This document shows, in pieces, positions 54,584-64,000 of a DNA stretch of 64,000 bases. The notes beneath the pieces were generated by a model. The model did not search any database. It was given only the letters and a program-made list of their open reading frames with translations, and was not told where the DNA came from. Source of the stretch: Trichothecium roseum (taxonomy: Eukaryota; Ascomycota; Sordariomycetes; Hypocreales). Position 1 is the stretch's first letter. Every line of letters begins with the position of its first letter. A program made the translations under genes and the position numbers. The DNA lies in the NCBI GenBank assembly GCA_026184415.1, contig CM047941.1, positions 1,984,001 to 2,048,000 of the forward strand, given 5' to 3'.

Positions 54584-57500
54584 CTACACCACTTTGCCGC
54601 CTGAATTCAATGCAATACAATTGCTCAACAGCTTTGATCCTTCATGCAATAGCTCCCATCTGGTTTCGTCAAATGTATCCTTCAGCTCCATCAGCAGAGC
54701 TGTGTTGTTGTTGAGTCCTGGGCAAGATTGAAGTACCCCTGGCTCTGATATGCTTCCATATTTATTCAGATAATACCGCACTTGCTCATGCCGCTCATCT
54801 CGTGTAGAGGGCAACTGTGCATATCCAGGGGCGCCTTGCAACGCGTAGCTATAGCTCCATAAAATCAGGACTGAAAAGTAGAGAGTCCAAGGCCTGTTCA
54901 ACAGGACGTCATCGCGCGCTTCATAGCGATCCTGCAGATCAGGATTCTGCCCGTGCTGTCGCGCCGTTTCCCCGGGGAATAGCACTGAGCGGAGATACTT
55001 CAAGGCGTAAAAAGTGGCGTCCCTGGCTCTTGCAGATGGAGCCCATGTCGCTTGCACTCTCTTCTGGGCTCCTGCGAATTCTGCTGGGCCAACTGGCCGG
55101 CCAAGGAGCCTCTTTGCACGCGCGTACATCTGGCAGTCGACAACGTCTGCATGCATGGCCATGTGGGCAAGGTGATGATAGACATTCCGAGTCTCAAGAA
55201 ACGTCCTGACCTCGTGCCTCTTCTCCTCATCAATTAGATAAGGGTCAGACGTCGCATGGTTTCGGTCAAGAGCTTTGTTGAAATCCGCCTTCCAATGATC
55301 GTATGCCCCGTTCAACGTGGCTTTCCACTTGTCGCGCCCTCCGAGAGTTTGGGAGACATTTTGTCCCAGGAAACTAACTTGGAGATCTCGTTGGTTCATG
55401 TGCCATGCCACGCTCAATAACCCAGACATCAAGGCAATGCGTCCAAATGTGTTAGTCGCTACCTCTTGTCCCATGAGGGTGCGTTTAAGGCCTTCAAGAA
55501 AGGAGATAGGTCTGATTCCTCTTGAGATCAGATTCGCTTCGATCCGTCCCACTTCAGCGCTGCTCGTGGCCTGCCAGAGCGACTCATCACACGGCAGGGG
55601 TAGTCGCATCTCATGTGCCACCATTACAGCCGAATGTCCAAACATGGTAGAATGCGTGGAGTCGATGATAAAGGCTGCAAATGCGGCTCTTCTTGTCGCC
55701 TCGTTGATGACCCATTGATTCCACCATTCCTCAGCAGTCTGCGCAACCCCTGAAGTAGATGAATGGCGGGACCCATTCAGACTGTCTACCGGATTTGGCG
55801 GCGACTCCATTGCCGACTTGCCGATCAAGGACCGCCCCCGTCTCATCAACTGGATGGTCGTCGCGTGATGGATATGAGCCCTCTCGTGAAGTTCCCTTGT
55901 CGAGTACATCTTCTCGTAGAGCTCAAGTAAGATGATAGTCTGAAACACCCAGAGCTTGGCAGGAGGCTTGAATCCGCTGTCCATGAAGGTTACCCACCGC
56001 AGATTATCAGCAAGAAAGTTAGATAGCTTCGCCCCGGCCTTGGTGACCTTTTGTCCATGTGTTCGGTCAAGACAAGCAGCGCCGATAATCATCATAGACA
56101 GTAGTAGCAAATTTGGTGTTTGGTCGGGGGAGAAGGACGGCTTGTGAAGAATGGGCATCTGGTCACTGAAGTGGTACCAGTACGAACCGATATAGGCCTG
56201 CATCATCATTTTACTGAGCATATGGTGATCGTTGCTACGATCTCCGTCAAGAATATCATCGCGTGCGCGCTCCGATGACGCGCTGTCAACATGAAACCGG
56301 TCCTTGATGAGGTCAAATATCTCTTGACTTTTGTCCTCGGAAATGGTAGCCTCCGGTACGTTCTGGTCCAATAAACTGTCAACAGCCATGACCTGGTGAG
56401 GTGCGGTCGGGAAATAGCCAGTAGCTGTGACCTCGTTGCCGGGAAGTGGTAAGGAATATTGATTAGCCTGTAGGCTACTATAACTGGAACAAATCTTGTG
56501 AGTCTTCGTGGTTTCATATGATAGAGGAAGGAGACAAACCTGGAAAAAGTTCCTTGTGCTAAATCTTGGCTTCGTGGGGATCCTGGGACTGAGTTGGAGT
56601 TGAATAGGTATGTTAAGAAATCATCAGGCATACCGCCATACGGCGATTTGCTGAGCACGCCATCGCCGCCGAATATAGGAACGGTACCGGCCATGCTCAT
56701 CTGATTTAGTAGCATCATTTCACTGGTTTGAGCGGGAGCGTTTTCGGTGTCCACCGACGTTATTCCTTCGTATGACGGAGCCGAATCTTGGCTCGGCATA
56801 CCATGTCCACCGGTGTACTGAGCTGGCGGTAGGTGGAATGGCATGACGTTTTGTTGTGCCACGAAGCTGCCGTTTGATCGTCCAGAACCTGTAGGGACGC
56901 CATATGCTTGCCCATGCAATGCAGGGGACATGGACCCAAATGGGCTGTGGGGGTGCTGGTTTGTGTTTTGCAACAATGGTGATTGAGGTTGAGTGGGATG
57001 GGTCCTATACCCTTGTTGACCTCCATAATCAGCGAGGCCATATTGACCTGAGTGATGGCCATTCATATATGGCGATGTATGTCCGTCAGCCACAGGCGAG
57101 TACATGGCCGACGAATGGTCTTGTGTAGATCGAACAGAATCAGCACGTGGCCGCGGGTCAGGCCATGAAGGTTTCGCCTTGCTCGCTTCCGGGGATGTTG
57201 AGCCTGGGGCTGCTGGTGCTGATTGCGATACATGGCTAATGAGCGAATCTCTGCGGCTAAGCGAAGAGCCTTTGGCAGTGTGTCTGTCCATGTGGCGTTT
57301 CAAGAGGTCTGCCCGAACAAAGGTGCGGGTGCATCCTGGGAAGTCGCATTCGAAGACTTGAGACGTATTGTGATTAAGCTGGTGACGATACCTTGGGCAA
57401 CATTAGTATCCAAGGTCGAGGTTCTCAAAGGCATAGTGATGTACGCACAAATGCTCAGCTCTGGAGTAGCTTTTCCCACACCCTGGTTCGGCACATTCGA

Positions 57501-57675
57501 ACCTTTTATCTAGACCTTTTCGGCTTCGTCGCCTCTTACGAATTGGACCATCGGATGTAGGTGAAGCTCCATTTCGTTTCTCCCCGGCTGGCCCGACATT
57601 GTCATCGTGGTCGAGAGCATCGCCGACCCCAGCAGAACGGGTGTTCCGTTGATTATAGTAGGGATTGTCAGTCAT
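54584..57675 (-). CDS. Transcription factor with two C2H2 zinc fingers and fungal TF domain
   Basis: Three exons: 57675-57449, 57391-56540 and 56477-54584. Introns are 57392-57448 (GTGCGT, actaatg, AAG) and 56478-56539 (GTTTGT, TAG). The product is about 990 residues. After a basic patch (IRKRRRSRKGLDKR) come two C2H2 fingers: Cys61, Cys66, His79, His83 and Cys91, Cys96, His109, His113, with the first intron inside finger 1. A 270-residue Gln/Pro/Ser/Gly-rich region follows, then a helical fungal-specific transcription factor domain (about 450-750, including YIGSYWYHFSDQMPILHKPS). C2H2 fingers plus this domain resemble S. pombe Klf1 and related fungal regulators, so sequence-specific DNA binding in the nucleus is likely. 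Target genes are unknown. The first ATG is at 57675; the upstream GTG in the same frame is not used as a start. Confidence 0.88.
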
Positions 57676-59495
57676 CTCCCCGGTTGTTCTGAGACTCAGC
57701 TGGCCGAGATGGGCGGGGTTAGGCGTAGTGTAGATGCGAGGCAACACAGGGGCGCAAAGCTATGAAGCAAAAAAGACCATGCCATATCCCGTTTATCGCA
57801 ACAACGAGTGTCGTGAGAGGCAGCTGGGTAATTCCGTAAGTATCTCCCTACGGGAGCGTATTGGCGCGCTATCGCGCGCTGAGACTCGCCAAAAAAGCTC
57901 TGAATATATTTTGGGAGTGGCTTCGCTCTACAACCACACAGGTTTTTCTCAAACTGTTGCAAACGAAGCTATGGCGTAACTCTTCGTCACACAACTTTGA
58001 ATAAAGCCAGGTGTTCTGGGTCGCACGAACTTGGCAGGCGGCCTTGGTCGTGTCTCTAGACTAATAATCTGAGCTGGGTGCCTCGATCATGGCTGACTTT
58101 AACAGGAGCCAGTCCGAGGTAAGCGCTGCGCCTTCGGAATTGGGGACAAAATGCGCGCAATGGCTGCGAAAGTATGGAACCAATGGTGAACGCAGTCGGA
58201 ATAATAATAGTGGCCGGGGTAGGGCCAGAGCTCCAGCTCCGATTGTACCAGGACGACCGGCGACGGGTATGAAGTTGTAGTAGCCAGGCACGGAGAGGAA
58301 ATGAAGCTAATATGGAGAGGGTAGTAGAAATCGGGGATTCACAGCGGCATGGCGAGAGAAAATGAATCGAAACGCCTCCACTCTGTTGATGTTCATCCAC
58401 CCTTGACTACCAGCCAGGTTTGGAAAAGTTGGGTGGTAGGTAGTATGGATGCTGTATGCGATGAGGGTGGATGGAAGGGGACCAGGACAGGCCGCACGCG
58501 AGCTGCAGGATGCGAGGTAATAATGTACTCCGTACCTACCTAAGTAATGGATCCGTGTAGCAGCACCAGCAGCAGAGGCAGGAGGCACATGGATGGCTCC
58601 ATGGATGGATTTAAGAAAAAGTAGGAACCACCACCCAGTACGGCGGTGGTAATAATACTACTTGAGAGCCAGGGCTGCACAAATGCGCAGGTACGGGGTA
58701 CAAATGTAGCAGCTTTTACCATAATGGCAACGGCGTTCGAGTTGGTCAACTACGGGGTGCTAACGGAGTACCCCCTTAGCTACTGCGGAGTAGCAATATC
58801 ACCAGTAGTACCGCTTATTCCGTACTCCGTACCTACCTACTGCTACCAAGGCAGTAACGCCACAGACGAATGACAAGATACTACTAGTAATACTCCGTAG
58901 TAGTAGTAGTAGGCACTGTAGGTATCCTCCCAACTGGCTCCTTCCAGCAAACACTTTCAGCTGCGACTTGTCAGGCAAGGTGTCGTCATACGAAAGACTG
59001 TAGTCGTCGTACCTACTTTGGCATTTAGGTAGAAGTCTACTCCGTACCTATAACATTTTCAAGGTGTGCGATTTGAGGATAATTTTCCGTTGCTCGAAAA
59101 AGTTAGTCCACATGCTGGTTGGGCAACTGGCAATTGGCGGTGCAATAGGGAGGGGCGGGGGGCGGGGGGGACGGGCGATAGGCTCCATTATCCCTTCAGT
59201 CGGAGCCGCAATTGGAGCCCCCTTGGGGGAAATGGAGCCAGAGCCAGCTCGCCAACTCGCCCAAATGACCTCGGAAGCGGGGGAGAAAGCATGGATCCGG
59301 GGGGAAGAGGGGGGGGGGGGTTTCTTTGGACACCAAAACCCCGTGAACCCGCCGCCACCTGCGTGCTGCTGCTGCTGAGGTGCAGGAATGATGCATCAAC
59401 AAATGCTGGGGTCGGCCTGTCGCCAAAAATCCCCCGTTCTCTTTGTATGTACATCCAGTCACAGAGCTCCTACTACTATTGCTACTACCCTAGTA

Positions 59496-59498
59496 GTG

Positions 59499-59531
<33 letters not shown>

Positions 59532-59580
59532 GGCAGTAAGGAGTAGTAGCAGTAGCAGTAGTAGTAGCAGCAGCAGTAGG
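59496..59580. repeat. Paired (ACT)n and (AGT/AGC)n microsatellites
   Basis: About ten ACT units are followed after some 15 bp by an imperfect AGT/AGC tract. The two are roughly complementary and could form an imperfect hairpin. Confidence 0.85.
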
Positions 59581-61169
59581 CAGCCCGTATGTATGTACGT
59601 GTAAAGTGTGGTCCGCGGGGCTGCTGTTTTGTCCTCGTCCGAAGCTAATGCAATCCAGCTCCTCTTCGCTTCACAGCATGTTCAATCTACCTCCCAACAT
59701 GCATTTGCCACCGCAGAGAAGAAGTCTGTCACATATCATTCTACCACGTCCGAAATACGCAAGCGAAACCGTGCAAATCGAGCTGGCTTCTGTCAGCAGA
59801 GTGTCTCCTCGATATTGCGATTGGGAAGCTTACAGCGCCACGGTAGAGGAGGGCGCTACAAGACGTGTTCCTACAGCCGGCGTTGGTAATGTAACCGCAG
59901 CTAGGGGTCCAACCTCTAAAAAGGCTTTCTGGCGCTGCTCAATCACATTTTGCGGGGATAAAAAAAGCGTCCACGATGTGACGGAATGCGGCACAGGCCG
60001 TTGTGGAGGTGATGCCTCGAAATTAACGGGAGCTTCGACTGCACCCAACCTCCCTTTGTCGATTTTGTGATGAGCTGATGGTGCGTTGTCAGGGAGCAAG
60101 GGTTCTGAGAGTTGGTCATATCACGGGGAGCGTGTGGTGACATTGGCGCCCTCCCCTTTTGAGACACCATCCCCGATTGCCATCGTGGGAAATGGTAGTG
60201 AATCTCTCCGACTCTAGGCGCCTGACTTTGTGGTGGGCAGGTTGTATACCTCCTACTACTACGGAGTAGTGGTCCTATTATTCCATATGGCTGTCAGCTA
60301 CCAAGGTCTATCCATCGGAGGGACTAGTTCTAGCACAACTTCGTCACATTGTTCGCTATCGAGTTTCATCTCACGGACCAAACTCGTATCGAATATCTCG
60401 CCGTCGCTATGGTTCTGGGGTAATAGACGGCAACCGCGCGCTGGCTTTTCGTTGGTCACTGCCCACGTCGACGCCCGCTTGGATTGCTACCACCCACCAC
60501 CAAGTTAGTAGCCACACCAACTCGTGTAACCCTGTCCTCGTGCAGCCGGTGAGAGAGCTTTTGTCCGCGGTCATTCCATGCTCAAGTTGGAAATGGAGAG
60601 TTGAGATATTGCCACGTTCGGCTTCACTCCGCCATAACATATAATACGGACGGAACGTGAAGCCGAGCTTGCCTTTAACAGCAGCCTCACAACGCAACGG
60701 TTGTTTAGGCTATTTGGGTCGTTTAATTGGGTTGTTTCCAATATGTTGAGTACCTCATGCCACCCGAGAACTCACCTTGGCCGCCAGCGTCATCCGGGTG
60801 GTATCTTTCCTCCAGCACCATATCGGCAGATTGGTTGGTGTCTATCCGTGTCTCAGCTAGCGCTGCGATGTCCACGCCTCGTCATATAGGCTAAAGCAAA
60901 CGGCGAGAGGAGGCATAGTATACTGAGGGCCGGTATCGGATGCTTGAGCGGCTCGAGGGCACAAAATGTTCGCATGATTTATCACCTCCTTAGGCTTACT
61001 TGAAACGGTTTTGCATGCCCGAGCCAAGGCATCGATAAATATAATTGAACAACACAACAGCTCAATGATGGCGGGGCCAACTCCGGATCTAGACCCTAGG
61101 TCCTAGCTGTTAACTTTCCTTCCCCGTTATTCTTGAGAGCAGGGAACCATCCTAGCTTTGGTAGAGTGG

Positions 61170-61495
61170 TCAAACGTGGATCATCTTGTGTATGCTCCGT
61201 GCCGCCGTCGCAACGACACCTAGAACGATGAGCACACACATCGTGGTCCAAGCCCCTAATACACGCCCCGCGTGGGTTTTATCTGGAGGGTATTGCAAGC
61301 CCTGCAAAGTATAATCATTGTCACACAATGACCTCATCCGCCAATGCTGGAAGGGGAAACTGAGTGTTCTGCATGGTTGACAGCATTACTCCAGGCGAGC
61401 CAGCAATCAAGTGTATGACGACAAGGCAAGCGGAGCCAACATCCATCAAACGATGTATGCATCCATGATTAATCATTTACCACACTTACAGTCAT
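61170..61495 (-). CDS. Doubtful mini-gene: single-helix protein, possible truncated rhodopsin-domain remnant
   Basis: Two exons are possible: 61495-61490 (ATG ACT) and 61301-61170. They are separated by a 188-nt intron with a perfect GTAAGT donor and a TTTGCAG acceptor. The product would be 45 residues: a YPPDKTHAGRVLGAW start, one hydrophobic helix (TMCVLIVLGVVATAARS) and a basic end (SIHKMIHV). YPP-D followed by a first transmembrane helix is how many Pth11-type rhodopsin-domain proteins begin, so this may be the surviving 5' end of such a gene. I could not find the remaining helices downstream. It could also be chance. Confidence 0.25.
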
Positions 61496-63199
61496 GTTGA
61501 GTCGGTGAGCAAAGTGTGAAGGCGCGCATGCATACAAGCCGCGGCGCCAGCCGGGATCACATGAGGGGCTCAATCTGCGGGGGGTTTCGCTTTATACTCG
61601 ATGCACTACGGAGTACATATACGTTTCCCATCCCTCTGTATTCAGGATCAAGAAATGTATATGGCATGTCGTTGGGAAAGACACTCGGCATGGAGCATTT
61701 GGCAATTGATCGCGCACTGTCAACCGATAAGAACCCTGTAGATCGTAGATGTACTCCGTAGTAGTACATATGTATTCCTTTGACAAGCGCGTGGGGACAT
61801 CGTGGGGGGTACCTTCGTGATCATGCACCTTGTCCTCCCGGGCATGGGCAGGATTCGGAAGATCCACATAAGGGTCTCCCCAAGAGGCAATTCTACTAGT
61901 GGAAAAAAGTATGAAGCTTTCGGCTTGGGGAATGCGAGTGCTGCTTTCTCAGTACTGTTTTGATTCGTCAACACGGATATAGCCCATGGCCTCTGATCAG
62001 ACATCTCCTTCCAGGATCTCCCGCCGGAGAGCTCAAGGCAGATTTTGACCCTTGTGGTTGTATTTGTCTGTGAGCACTCCAATCTTTCTATGTTTTTTAG
62101 ATGGTGTTCTTTGACTCTCCGTTAGGGATATCCCTTACATAGCGTCACTTATACCGCACGGCTAGTGGTGGTAACAAGCGCGAGAATCAAGACGGATATA
62201 CTGATGTTGCCATGGGGTTGATATGCCAAAGGCCAAGCCTGACAGAACCGGTCACCGAAAAAAAAACCTTTTGCCTACGCCCACGCTCTGAAGAAAGGCG
62301 GCGCGAGTGTTGAAATATTTGCAGTATCGGAGTTTAGTACGTCAACGAGAACGTAGGGCGAGAAGGGCCACGGGGATAGAAAGAAACGACATCTTTGAAA
62401 AAGAAAAAGAAAAACTCAGATTTGAGTACTAGAGCATAAAGCCGAAGGCTTGTAACCGTCGTACTCGACTAAGCCGAAGAGAAATCGAGGCCAAAGAACC
62501 AGTGTCTCCATTGATGTAATCTTGTTTCACTCAAAGCGCTCCCAGTTCACGGCGCATGGTCAAGCTGCAAGCTACCCGGCGAAGAGCAGATTTGTTGTTG
62601 AATTTGCTAGAGAAGACATTGATTATGCATAAGTAAGCACACGGAAAAACAATTCGATTATTTCTCTACAAATTCCGTGGGCGCTTCAGGACTACATCGT
62701 CCGTTAACAATACCATCATACCATGGGTGCCTGAATCTATGTATGTCCCCTAACACCCGGAAGAGGCAGTGGAGTGTGGGACGGTTGGCATCGGGAAACG
62801 GCTGACGTCTTCTTGTCGTGTGCGCCTTGCTAGGGGTTTAAGGCGCGCCCTGCCGCTCCGTACTGTGGATTTTTTTATATAAATGCGTCTATGGTAAAGA
62901 CTCGTCTAAGTCGTCTTTGTTCCCTAATCGCCGAAATACGTCTTTTTAGTTTCTCTCTTATTCCCTCTCTTTTATTCCCTCCCTCTTGTTATTCTTGCTT
63001 TAGTTTCGGAGATTATCTTGACATGATATTGACAAGGCGGGATATGCAGAATCCTACGCCCAACGATCCCTTTTTCTCTCTTCTTCCTCTTTCATCTATA
63101 GCAAAATCACCACTAAAACTTAGACCGGTGCCTTGTCAGCCTTTCGGGATACGGAAACGAGGATAGGGTTGAAGATCTTTGGCAAACGAGTCACGATGC

Positions 63200-63207
63200 T
63201 ATATAAA
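63200..63207 (+). promoter_or_regulatory. TATA-like element TATATAAA upstream of GNAT
   Basis: TATATAAA lies 189 bp before the ATG at 63389 and is followed by a C/T-rich stretch, the usual arrangement for a fungal core promoter and leader. Confidence 0.5.
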
Positions 63208-63365
63208 CTTCTTTTCGTGCTCTCCCTGTCTTGCTTGCTCACTTCTGCTACGATGTTGATGATTCACACATGACTTGATCCAACCACTTCTTCCAAACAC
63301 ACACACACACCCCTAATTACGTGGTCTTCACCTAGAAGCAAGCGACGAGGCTAGCCACCACTCGA

Positions 63366-63401
63366 ATGGAAGATTCGAAAATAGTACAATGGACGATATA
63401 A
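63366..63401 (+). other. Upstream ORF overlapping the GNAT start
   Basis: An ATG at 63366 opens an 11-codon frame that ends in TAA at 63399-63401, out of frame with and overlapping the main start at 63389. If it lies in the mRNA it would reduce or regulate translation of the acetyltransferase. Confidence 0.5.
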
Positions 63402-63874
63402 AATTACGGACACACCGCATCGGCGACGCGGGCTACATCATCCACCGCCACGGCGTAGTCTACTCTGAGCAGTACGGCTGGGACATGCGATTCGAGGCCT
63501 ACGTGGCCAGGATCATGGCCGACTTTATCGAGAACTACAACGAGGCCACGGACCGGTCGTGGATCGCCGAGAAGGACGGCGAGTTCCTGGGCTCCGTGCT
63601 CGTGTGCAAAGACGCAGAGCTGCAGGACACGGCGCGTCTGAGACTGCTCATGGTCGAGCCGGCGGCCCGGGGCATGGGGCTGGGCACGAAACTCACCAAG
63701 GCTTGCGTCGACTTTGCGAGGGAGAAGGGGTACAGGCGGATGATTCTTTCAACGCAGAGCCTGCTGGCGCCGGCGTTGAGGCTGTACGAAGCGGCTGGGT
63801 TTAGGAGGGTCGCCGCCGAAGATGTGTTCGCGCCCGGGAACTCTCAGGGGGAATATTGGGAGTTGGAACTATGA
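63389..63874 (+). CDS. GNAT acetyltransferase, MarR-associated/bacterial-like type
   Basis: An intronless frame of 161 residues. Start-side features are HRIGDAGYIIHRHGVVYSEQ and a helix carrying ADFIENYNE. The acetyl-CoA motif A is at about 89-104 (VEPAARGMGLGTKLTK). Next come FAREKGYRRMILSTQ and a beta-bulge ending LRLYEAAGFRRV, then the closing QGEYWELEL. The layout is very close to the GNAT domain found fused to MarR regulators, or free-standing, in many bacteria. Its GC-rich codons and lack of introns are compatible with acquisition from bacteria, but fungal genomes contain many such copies, so transfer is only a hypothesis. The acceptor substrate is unknown. The stretch before it is gene-free, and a short upstream ORF overlaps its start. 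Confidence 0.9.
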   Translation: MDDIKLRTHRIGDAGYIIHRHGVVYSEQYGWDMRFEAYVARIMADFIENYNEATDRSWIAEKDGEFLGSVLVCKDAELQDTARLRLLMVEPAARGMGLGTKLTKACVDFAREKGYRRMILSTQSLLAPALRLYEAAGFRRVAAEDVFAPGNSQGEYWELEL

Positions 63875-64000
63875 TGATTGATTGGTTGATTTATTGGCTC
63901 GGGAAGGGGGCTTGGGGGTAGCTTAAGCTCCAACGAACATGACATGACTAGTCTTCTGCCCAAGGTTTTTTGAACCGTTGTTTTATCCTAGACTCTCACT
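63875..64000. other. 3' flank of the GNAT gene
   Basis: The last 126 bp contain the GNAT 3' UTR. Nothing else is visible before the window ends. Confidence 0.5.

Larger units (their letters stand above)
57676..63388. other. Gene-free region of 5.7 kb with one doubtful mini-gene
   Basis: No firmly supported gene. It contains TACTCCGTA/TACGGAGTA boxes (about 58525, 58763, 58818, 58889, 59038, 60257, 61605, 61752), an ACT/CTA microsatellite (about 59496-59530) next to an AGT/AGC tract (about 59545-59580), G-rich DNA (about 59150-59330) and a CT-rich tract (about 62940-63110). Short coding-like fragments on the minus strand occur at about 61170-61301, 61815-61895 and 60760-60830, and may be gene relics. 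The right end carries the GNAT promoter. Confidence 0.6.

Noticed and set aside
59606..60070. 154-codon plus-strand frame
   Set aside because: No domain, irregular composition, and no good start context; treated as chance.
1..64000. Search for tRNA, 5S rRNA, CRISPR, telomeric repeats and intact transposons
   Set aside because: No B-box/cloverleaf pattern, 5S sequence, regularly spaced direct repeats, TTAGGG array, reverse transcriptase or transposase motif could be identified by eye.

Overview
This is nuclear DNA from a filamentous ascomycete (Pezizomycotina), most likely a Sordariomycete. The evidence is short spliceosomal introns (mostly 47-125 nt, GTRNGT-type donors, gctaac-type branch sites, YAG acceptors) in genes for conserved eukaryotic proteins, plus Pezizomycotina-style families: a Pth11/rhodopsin-type membrane protein, a GH16-WSC wall enzyme, a C2H2 plus fungal transcription-factor-domain regulator, and a TMEM16 scramblase of about 735 residues. 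The species cannot be fixed from the sequence alone. I find no bacterial operons, CRISPR arrays, rRNA, tRNA or intact transposons.

Layout. 0-12.7 kb: MTG2 mitochondrial Obg GTPase (minus, cut by the window start), a conserved fungal Cys/RGG-type protein (plus), BFR1 (minus), RPB5 (plus, divergent from BFR1) and a seven-helix rhodopsin-domain protein (minus). 12.7-17.7 kb: gene-free, repeat-rich. 17.7-29.3 kb: secreted GH2 beta-galactosidase-like enzyme (minus), GNAT acetyltransferase (plus), tubulin cofactor D (minus) and GH76 mannanase (minus). 29.3-32.7 kb: gene-free. 32.7-35.5 kb: a five-exon SH3/zinc-finger protein (minus). 35.5-39.9 kb: gene-free. 39.9-47.3 kb: an eight-exon TMEM16/anoctamin (minus), a calcineurin-like metallophosphoesterase (plus) and a GH16-WSC protein (minus). 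48.6-57.7 kb: PEX12 (minus), HotDog thioesterase (plus), a six-exon F-box protein (minus) and a three-exon C2H2/fungal_trans regulator (minus). 57.7-63.4 kb: gene-free apart from a doubtful mini-gene. 63.4 kb: an intronless GNAT (plus).

The genes are mostly housekeeping: organelle translation, transcription, tubulin folding, peroxisome import and lipid scrambling. Three separate carbohydrate-active genes (GH2, GH76, GH16-WSC) point to wall or glycan remodelling, but they are not contiguous and I do not call a cluster. PEX12 and the thioesterase share a promoter region and both could act in acyl-CoA metabolism; that link is inference.

The most striking non-coding feature is a short palindromic box, TACTCCGTA/TACGGAGTA, present in several dozen copies by eye. 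It lies in the gene-free stretches and spacers and I noticed none inside an exon. Exon boundaries below were worked out by hand from splice signals, reading-frame continuity and family conservation, and should be checked against RNA data.
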